From NCBI RefSeq assembly GCF_010093535.1, contig NW_022985232.1, positions 114,036-178,035 on the forward strand: a DNA stretch of 64,000 nucleotides, in the 5' to 3' direction. Below, piece by piece: positions 56,134 through 64,000 of the stretch (positions within the stretch are counted from its first letter, which is position 1; every line of letters begins with the position of its first letter). The notes below the pieces were generated by a model. That model searched no databases. It saw only the letters and a list, made by a program, of their open reading frames with translations, and had not been told where the DNA came from. The stretch is from Lindgomyces ingoldianus. Lineage: Eukaryota; Ascomycota; Dothideomycetes; Pleosporales; Lindgomycetaceae. The position numbers and the translations under genes are program-made.

Positions 56134-56352
56134 TGTGAAGCTATGTAAGGCACTAGAGGCATGAGGAACTGCATTGAATGTATTGCTCGAGGAGTCCTTT
56201 GCAGGAGTCTATATATATGTGAAATAAGTGGGTGGGTCTTGGCAACAGACTATGGTGCCGACGCATCCGACCATCTTGTGACGACACATCCGACACATCC
56301 GACTATCGTGTGACTATGGTGACGACGCATCTGAGTGTCACTACTGCAAACA
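56134..56352 (-). mobile_element. Solo LTR, family E
   Basis: Reverse-strand copy of the LTR at 27317-27539 (219 bp; reads TGTGAAGC..CTGCAAACA on the plus strand). Target duplication GTTGC (56129-56133) and GTTGT (56353-56357), one C to T change. It contains extra CATCCGAC/GACGACGC-type units relative to the other copy. Confidence 0.85.
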
Positions 56353-56599
56353 GTTGTGCTAGTAGTCCTGTAGAACCTCTAGTAGTCTGTGTAGGGTTAA
56401 AACTAGATAGCTAGGCTCTCTCCTAGGTATAAGCTTATTTATTAGATTATTTCTTTATTAGTTTTAAAAGCTTCTAGGTTGTAACTTATATATAATTTAT
56501 ATTATATAAAGAATAGCTTTAGGTCTTTTAATAGTCTTAAAAATAGTTTTAAAAGGTCTATTTATAGTAACTTTTTTTAGCATGTTGTTACAACCTACG

Positions 56600-56910
56600 T
56601 GTAACGATTCTCGTTCCATCTCGGGTCGCCCGGAACCTATCCGAAGGGTCCCTGTATCGGCCCCGACCCTGGCTCAACCCTGACTCGACCTGGCCCCGAC
56701 TCTGCTCTGCCCCCTGCTGTTACCCCTATTCCCCCATGTATTTAGTCGCACCTCGCCCCTGTAGCTAGCTTAGTAGTTTTCTGATATCCTTTGTACAAGG
56801 TCTATAGTTGTTAATGAGATTCCCAGGTCATTAAGTCCCCACACACTCCCATATGCCTCCGAGCGGATTCCTACCGCATTTGGACTTATTGTCTTGCCTG
56901 TGCCGTTACA
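56600..56910 (-). mobile_element. Solo LTR, family B
   Basis: 311 bp; plus strand reads TGTAACGATTCTCGTTCC..TGCCTGTGCCGTTACA. Flanks CTACG (56595-56599) and CTATG (56911-56915) are the target duplication with one C to T change. Confidence 0.88.
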
Positions 56911-57776
56911 CTATGATTAGGCTGTAAGCTACCAACCAAGTGTGACCCACCGTCTAAGTAAGCAGGGATAGCTCCCCTAGGTCACCCCACCAAGAAACGC
57001 ATCACGTAACCCAACAGACGACGAATGGACAGTGCTGACGGACGGATTAATAGGCAGGTGTCTAGTCTAATAGAGACCTCTGCATTAAACGCAATAAACG
57101 CAGTAAGCGTAGTTAAACGCAAGTAATTACTACAATCACTGTAACTAACAACAATTATCTAAAACAACACATGTATATATTAAGATCTAAGATTAACCTT
57201 AAAAAGGTTTAATTAACATTTAGTTTATTTATTACATAGACTAAGTAGCATTCTAGCTTTCTAAAGAGCTGCAATACTAGTTGTATATCTTACACTATAT
57301 ATACCCCTCTTCCTGTTTAACTAAACTGTTTAACCTAGCGTCTTATACTGCTGTCTAGGGGCAAACCACAATTAGCCTTCCTCTCTTTCCGCCCCCCCCC
57401 CTCACACTCCCGTGTTAGTAACTAGGCCGCACACCTGGAAGACCACACGCCCTTCCCGCTAAACCCCGCCAAGGCCTGTATACTCGTACTACCGCGAGTA
57501 AGGATTGTAACACATGTGCTCTAGTGTAGTAATTTGTAATTATAGACTATTAATTTAGTTAGTTGCTTTTTCTAAAGATAAGGTCTAGTTGTTTTATAAT
57601 AGCGTAGGTTCTGCTATTTTATAGGAGTTGTTAGGGTTTATACTTTATAAAGAGTAGTAATTAATGTTACAATATTTGCATACTAGCCTTGCCTTATAGG
57701 TAGCGTTTAGCGCGCAGCTCCTAGAGAAGAAGAGATAGGTAAGAAGGACGCTCTTAGGTGTATAGGCCATAGCAAT
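56911..57776. other. Mixed-composition DNA, no gene
   Basis: Includes a short run of AAACGCA/TAAACGCAGTAAGCG units (about 57086-57122) and a C-rich run (57393-57402). No coding or mobile feature identified. GCAAT at 57772-57776 is the target duplication of the next element. Confidence 0.35.
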
Positions 57777-59786
57777 TGTAACGGCACAGGCAAGACAATA
57801 GGTCTAAATGCAGTAGGAATCCACTTAGAGGCATATGGGAGTACGTGGGGACTCAATGACTTGGGAATCCTATTAACACCTATAGGCCTTGTACAAAGGA
57901 TATCAGAAAACTACTAAGCTAGCTACAGGGGCGAGGTGCGACTAAATACATGGGGGAATAGGGGTAACAGCAGGGGGCAGAGCAGAGTCGGGGCTAGGTT
58001 GAGTCAGGGTCGGGGCCGATACAGGGCCCTTTGTATAGGTTCGAGGCTGATACAGGGACCCTTTAGATAGGTTCAATGCGACCTAAGATGGAACAAGAAA
58101 TGTTACACTACCCCCCCGTCTATTAACTAATAGTCTCTATTAGCAATTTAGGTAGAAAATATTACTGTTATTTCTTTTATTTTTAAACTTGACTAGGTTT
58201 AATTTAGCTAGGTGTTCTTACTCTAAGTATTCCTTTGCACTGCTAGCAGTGTCCTCTAAACTAACTACCACGCATGCGGTTATTAATTATTAGAGTAGCA
58301 GGTGTAATTTATTAATTAGAGACAATTTAGATTAGATAATAAGGTCTTTTCTATAAGTTCTTCTTTCTAGATTATACGCTGTAAGGTAGATAGCTTTAAA
58401 GAAGTTTGCACAGATATGTTTAAAACTATAGTTTAGTACTTATAGGCTAGAAGAAAGCTTCTTCTATTAGTAGAAAGACTAATCTAACTAGAATACTCTT
58501 CCTTTAATAGCTGCACTAATAAAGCGCGCTTTAAATGTAGAAAACGCCTTCTCTTTATCTATCTTAAAAGTCTAGAACACTTATTATGCCTTTGTCTTCT
58601 TCTAACTAGTAATAAAATAAGATTATAAGAGCTTTATTATATCCTCTACACTTATAAACTAAAACTAGTCTAATTTAGCTAGATATTCTAGCTCTAGATA
58701 GTCCTTCGCAATACTAGCTGTGTGTCTCTATATTAATGCTATATGTACGCGCTTACTTTAATAGTAATCTAAAGTAGTGTTAAGTCTATTTATAATAAAA
58801 GCTTACTATTATTTAAATGTAAGTTTTTTACTATTTATAAAAATCTTAATCTTAGGTGTGTGTTTAGTAAAGTAGATTTACTAGGTCTAAAAGGTGCCTA
58901 AAAAGTCTCTTACACTTAAAGTAGCAAAAGTAGTATAGAGCGTTATTAGAGGTAATTTAGTAGTTAGTAAGAGTTAACTAGTAGTTTTTAGCTAGATTAG
59001 CTACATAAGCTATGCTTATAATTAAGTAATCTAATTATTAATAAATATACTACTAAAGGTTAACTTTAAATTAAGTAGAAGTATAGCTTTAAGTGCTGTA
59101 AGAGTAGGTTTAGCTGTTAACATAAATTATTAATTAACTTTAAAAGGCTTACCTTAGCTGAAGCGTATTTTTATTCTAGAATTAAAGAGTACTTAGTTAG
59201 ACATTAGTAGTTACTTTTAATTTAATAACTTATTAGTAGTCTTTAAGTTTCTACTTTAGCGTATTTTTTACAACTTTTCTAAAAGCAATTTTAATTATAA
59301 AGGATAAAAAGTTCTAAACTTAAAAGCTTTAGTTAATAGAAAGTCTCTAGTATTGTATCTATAAACTAAATAGTTTAATATAATACTATGTAAGTATTAT
59401 AACCTAAACTAAATTAAACACGTCTTAGAGCTTAGACATAGTTAAATAAATAATTAGTGTAATATTATAATAAGGCTGTTACTAGTAATAGCAAGTCCTG
59501 TAATATAATGTAACAGCACAGGGAAGACAATAGGTCTAAATGCGGTAGGAATCTACTTAGAGGCATATAGAAGTGCGTGGAGACTTAATAATCTAGGAAT
59601 CTTATTAACACCTATAGGCCTTGTACAAAGGATATTAGAAAACTACTAAGCTAGCTACAGGGGCGAGGTGCGACTAAATACATGAGGGAATAGGGGGAAC
59701 AGCAGAGGGCAGGGCAGAGTCGGGGCCGATACAGAGACCCTTCGGACAGGTTCCGGGCGACCCGAGATGGAACGAGAATCGTTACA
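57777..59786 (+). mobile_element. Complete 2.0-kb LTR element, family B, without gag-pol space
   Basis: Direct LTRs at 57777-58107 (331 bp) and 59509-59786 (278 bp), with a perfect target duplication GCAAT (57772-57776 and 59787-59791). The interior is 1401 bp, AT-rich, with no long open frame. The 5' LTR is longer because of a duplicated GGCCGATACAGGG..ATAGGTTC segment. The interior itself holds a direct repeat (about 58190-58250 and 58665-58730). Size fits a non-autonomous LTR element or a large internal deletion. Confidence 0.85.
59509..59786 (+). repeat. 3' LTR of the family B element
   Basis: 278 bp, TGTAACAGCACAGGG..GAGAATCGTTACA; lacks the duplicated segment seen in the 5' LTR. Confidence 0.85.
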
Positions 59787-62305
59787 GCAATCCTCTAGTA
59801 GGTAAGAAGGAGTTAGAAGGGCAGAGCAGTTATAGTTCTCCCCTAATAACTATATAAGACAGTTAGAGGAACAATCTTAATATAAGATAATAATTAGATA
59901 TATATATATATAGTATAAGATATACAATAGTATTAACGTTATTAGAAACTATTAATACTACTTAGTCTATATAAAGATAAACTAAGCATCAATTACAACC
60001 GTTAAATTATAGTTAGGATTAAAACTATATACTTCTAAGTTGCGCGCACTGCTTGTAGTGCGCGCGTTCTAAATCTGCGCGCACTGCGCGCACTATAGGC
60101 GGGTCTTTATTAGACAGAGCATTCTCTAATTATGTTGTCTAGATATTTAGACCGCCTTTTGTCTGTGTGGTCACGTGATCTCTTATGTTCTATTCCTAGC
60201 GGGTTTAGCCATTGATTAAACAACAGCGGGGAGCTTCCTTAGCCTAGGGTTACAGTCTAGTTGTAGGCTGTAACAGTAACTACTTAAAAGTAAGAAACAC
60301 TTTTTAGATAGCTCTACATGTTTTAGCTCCCTCTCTGCCTTTAAGGTAAGATATAGCCTTATTAAAAAGTGCTAGTAACTCTAAGTACTTAGTAATAGTT
60401 GCTTAGTTATAGGTACTAAGGCTACCTTTTTTAATAAATGTTTAAGGTTAACTTTAGTTACTAGACTTCTTCTAGGTAGGTTAGTATTACCTAGAGCCTA
60501 TAGCTACACTATATTCTGTAGTCTTAGTAGTTATATAGTTATTAAAAGAGACTTATAGCCTTTAAGCTTACTTAAAGTTAGTAAAGTAAAAGTTTTAGTA
60601 TGTATTTATTAGTTTAAGAATTTTTTTAATTATGTAATTAAAAAAGTTTAAGTAGCTAGCCTTTTTTTTTTAATAAACTTCTTTAATAGCTTACATGCTT
60701 AATGTATATATATAAATAAAATGATATTAAAAAGTACACTTATTAGGCTTACCTTTTACTAGTTAGCTAAAAGCTTTTTTTTTATATAAAGTGTTAGCAA
60801 AAGTTAAGAAACTATATAAAGAATAAAAGTTAAATATATAATTATAAATTTTCTTTTAAGTTATTAAACACTTTCTAGTTCTTTTTTTATATAATCTGCT
60901 AGGCGCTAAGGTTAAGAATGTAGTATAAACAATAGAGTTGTTAGTAGTGTTAGTTAAAGCTGTACTTAGCTGCAAACTACTTAATTATTATTTATTATGT
61001 TATTAAAAATAAAGTAGCCTAGCTAGTCTTTGCTAATATTAAATATATATAAAGTTCTAGTAACTATTATAGCTATATTTAGTATAGTATACTTACTAAT
61101 AAGAAGTAGAAAGCTAAGTATCTAGTTTTAAAGTTAACTTACTACATCTAAGTAGTGTATATAAATCTCTATTAGCGCGCGCTTACTACTAATTAACATA
61201 TAGTTATAAAAGGTAATATAAATTAGTAATCAAAAGTAGCGTAAGTAATTATTTATAAAAAGTAGATATATATTGTACTTAGATATAATAAAGTCTTATA
61301 GACTAAATAAGCTTTGCTAAAAATAGCTTTTAGTAAAAAGTAATATTGCTTTAATTATTGTTTTAAAAGCTAGTATTTTAAGAACTCTAAGTGCTTAATT
61401 ATTAGTAATTACCTAGTTCTGTACAGCTATTAGAAAGGCCTTCTTTAAGAAACTATCTACTAGCTAATTAGCTACTTTCTAGATAAGGTACACACTCTAC
61501 TTTTATAGTAACACTACTATAAAAGTCTTTTATTTAACTAAGTAATTACACCTTTTTTACTAAAGCTATAGCTAGTAAGCTTTAAGCTAAAGTGCTTAAT
61601 AATTACTAACATTAAGTGCTCTACTTTATATAGGCTAGAGGTGCTTTAATGCTAGTAGTAATACCTGCAAAGTAAGTATAGCTTATAATGCTGTTAATGC
61701 CACACGCGCTAGCTATAGTTAAACTCCTAACTAGTGTATAGTTGCCTAAGCCTATAGGGAGGTTTTTAGAGCTATAGAACATGTTGCTAGTTAAGCTCTT
61801 TATATTAGTTATTAATAGCCTGTGTTAAATGTAGAAGGGAGGTATTATCTAGTGCATTGTTAGAGGTTGTATTAGTAGTTATATTAGTGGCCGCATTAAT
61901 ACCTTGCTTAAAGAAGATGTTAACACTAGAGTCCTACAACTCTACTAGCTAGACGCGCTGCTTAAAGGCATTTTAAAAGTTTTTATTTATTATTAGTAAT
62001 AACCTATAGTAGAAAGCAGAGAAAAGTTAGTAGTTTAGAAGTAGAATAGTTGCAGGTAAATAAAAAGTTACTATTACTAGAGTTACATAAAATGCTTAGT
62101 GCCCTTTTTAAAAGACTAAGAAATCTAGAAATAATTAGAATATAATAAAGCTGTACAGCCTTATAAATAAGCCTAACAAGCTAAGCCTAGCAAGCTAGAG
62201 CTTTTTAGCTTAATTGCTTGTTACAATTCACCCTCTTGGCTTGCTTAGCTTGCTTGCTTATATAGCAAGCCTATCAAGCTAGCTTGCAATCTTGCTTGAT
62301 TGTTG
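59787..62305. other. RIP-degraded AT-rich DNA, probably transposon
   Basis: No open frame. A GC-alternating patch lies at 60043-60101. The right end (about 62180-62302) is dense in AAGCTAGC/GCTTGCTTG motifs and ends ATCTTGCTTGATTG, similar to the subterminal region of the hAT element at 16880-16935, so this may be the end of a related hAT element. Its left end is not found. Confidence 0.4.
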
Positions 62306-63040
62306 AGAACTCTGAACTCCATTTCTACTATTTTTTTAAACACCTAGAGGGCACTTTATTAATTGTTTCAAAGCACGGGAGGCGGATTTCAACTTTCATG
62401 TGTAACTGGCACAGTTTATGCCTCTATAGGAGACCCATCACCGGTATCAAACTACCAATGCTGGCCGAGTTGGACAAATGGGGATTGGGCCGCAACCCGC
62501 TCGGTGCCCCTTTCATCGTCTAGGCCCTCGCCCTCTCCAACGTCACCCCCAATCCTCCCTATGAATACAGCCGCTAGTAGCGGAGGAAGCGGAGAGGGCA
62601 ATAATAAAAAGAGCAAACTAGCAGGCCAGATAGTTGGTCCTATCGGAGGCATGATTGTCCTCTCCTGCATCCGCTCATTCTTCATCATCAGATGTAAGAG
62701 GAACAAGAGGAGAATTGAAGAAAAGCGCAGGACGAGCACAGTATACGTCGATCGGGACGGGAACGAATCGCACATAAAACAGCAAGGACATCGGTCCGAA
62801 CGAGCGTTCCCAGCGCCGCCCGCGTGGCCTTTAGGACATGAGAATATTTCACCTGGTCAAGATCAAGGTCACCCATATGTAGGAGCAGATCATGGCATGG
62901 GAAGGCATGGTACTGCTCCGTACAATGAGAGTTCAGTGGATCATAGCCGCACCGAGTCTGAGCAAGTTAGTCCGATCGGCAGCACTAGGCGACGGGAGGG
63001 CGGGAGAGATATGTGTTGTCCAGTTCCGGGATCCTATTGA
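62306..63040 (+). pseudogene. Single-pass membrane protein, 5'-truncated at a transposon boundary
   Basis: The frame is open from about 62363 to a TGA at 63038-63040. It encodes a short ectodomain end, a Ser/Pro-rich stalk (SSSRPSPSPTSPP), a Gly/Ser linker, one membrane helix beginning IVGPIGGMIVLSC, a basic stop-transfer cluster (KRNKRR) and a hydrophilic cytoplasmic tail. This layout is common in fungal cell-surface proteins. There is no signal peptide and no in-frame ATG with a leader, because AT-rich transposon-like DNA begins directly upstream at about 62305. The 5' part has therefore been lost or displaced. The family of the missing ectodomain cannot be told. Confidence 0.55.
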
Positions 63041-63669
63041 CAAGGGAAATTAACACCCTCGAGCTCTGAAGATTCTTGTAATATTTCGTAGGCCGTGTGA
63101 AATCTTTTTCTTTCATATCTTCAAACATTTGTCTTGGAATCCGGCCAAAATTTATATTTAAAAATATCCACTAGGACGCCTCTTCAATGTTCAGCATGGG
63201 TGGGTGGCTAGGCCATGTGTGAGGAGCCATGGATTTGGTGTGTGACCATGGGTGGGGCTTGGTGGAGGAGTATGGTAATCTGGAGCCGAGTTGACAGTTG
63301 ACGGGTGAGCTTATAAGGAGTTTGCTATCAAACCAGTCATTGGCGCTTTTCAGTATCATGGAGTCGTCTCGAGATGTGTGAGTGACCAGTTCCGGTAGCT
63401 CAATTAAATCTCCGAGTCAACTAAACTACCCTATTGGGTATAGACCCTACCCGATCAGGCATAGTATATGCCTGAGGCACCACCCATGGCCGGCCAAGCG
63501 CCCTTGGGGAAGTCCACCACCCATGCCGAACACTGCTGCGGCTTTGGCCACCCGATTTACGACTGAGATTATAAATGAAAACGTCGCACCCATGAAGTTG
63601 AGCGAAAAGGAGACAGAAGAGTCAGGCCGTAGGTAACGGTAGTAATGTGGCTGGTGGGGTAGTGCCGCT
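63041..63669. other. Intergenic
   Basis: GC-balanced; short frames on both strands without recognisable content. No gene called. Confidence 0.35.
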
Positions 63670-63871
63670 TGTCGCACGTGTCTCACGCGATATCATACCC
63701 ATGTACTGCACTATTCACTCATTAGGCATAGCTCCTATCTCGTACAGTATATAGTCAGCTTAGAGCTCTATCGAGCTCCTCAGACCTTACAATACACTCA
63801 TTCCACCTTGTTTGGATCTCGATCCCTTGTCGAGTCGTTTGCCATATGTCCCCTCCTCAGCTCATGCAAGA
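63670..63871 (+). mobile_element. 5' LTR of a Copia-like element, family F, copy 4
   Basis: 202 bp, TGTCGCACGTG..CATGCAAGA, nearly identical to the three solo copies. Unlike them it continues into a primer-binding site and internal sequence that leaves the window, so an at least partial element follows. Confidence 0.85.
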
Positions 63872-63884
63872 GTTATGAGCCCGG
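63872..63884 (+). promoter_or_regulatory. Primer-binding site of the family F element
   Basis: GTTATGAGCCCGG directly after the LTR, complementary to the initiator tRNA-Met anticodon arm (half-tRNA priming, as in Copia elements). The following 116 bp are untranslated leader up to the window end. Confidence 0.7.
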
Positions 63885-64000
63885 AGTCGCGCTCCTGACT
63901 AGTCCTCTAGTCACCACTGCACAGTTAGCTTTTGCATCTAGCTTCAGGGCCCCGCGAACCTCGACACATATCGATCACAGATTGCTCACCACTTGAGCCC

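Overview
The window looks like nuclear DNA of a filamentous ascomycete (Pezizomycotina). Genes are split by short introns (46-110 bp, GT..AG, CTAAC-like branch points). The protein families are fungal: SPX-ankyrin-GDPD, STAND/ankyrin, sugar porter, fungal rhodopsin-domain and F-box proteins. GC-balanced gene islands alternate with long, very AT- and TpA-rich blocks of dead transposons, where stops sit at former CAA, CAG and TGG codons, the usual footprint of repeat-induced point mutation (RIP). The species cannot be told from sequence alone.

Layout. 1-5.9 kb: a half foldback element, a broken STAND NTPase gene interrupted by an 813-bp terminal-inverted-repeat (TIR) element, and a second decayed STAND gene. 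7.3-9.6 kb: an intact six-exon sugar transporter (532 aa). 11.4-17.1 kb: three solo LTRs of one Copia-like family with perfect 5-bp target-site duplications (TSDs); one is split by a 3.1-kb dead hAT element with an 8-bp TSD. 18.4-25.1 kb: a divergent pair, a GDE1-type SPX-ANK-GDPD gene (eight exons) and an ankyrin protein with a STAND N-terminal domain (four exons). 25.7-40.4 kb: a transposon graveyard of pogo/Fot1-like elements, palindromic derivatives of their 5' ends, a Ty3/Gypsy element nested in a pogo element, and an LTR element with inverted outer ends nested in another LTR. 41.9-52.0 kb: a second island with a GNAT acetyltransferase, a rhodopsin-domain pseudogene, a frataxin-like pseudogene, a FAD monooxygenase and an F-box protein, with transposase debris between. 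52.3-62.3 kb: more dead elements, several solo LTRs with TSDs, and a complete 2.0-kb LTR element too short to encode gag-pol. 62.3-64 kb: a membrane-protein gene cut off at its 5' side and the 5' LTR plus primer-binding site of a Copia-like element that runs off the window.

There is no obvious operon-like system. The genes that look functional are the sugar transporter, GDE1-like (with one doubtful splice site), the ankyrin protein, the GNAT, the FAD monooxygenase and the F-box protein. The strongest unusual signals are structural: the palindromic elements built from inverted transposase 5' ends, the LTR element whose right end is an inverted copy of its LTR start, and layered insertions with readable TSDs. 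Short LTRs (about 200-330 bp) look much less mutated than long elements, as expected if RIP needs a minimum repeat length.
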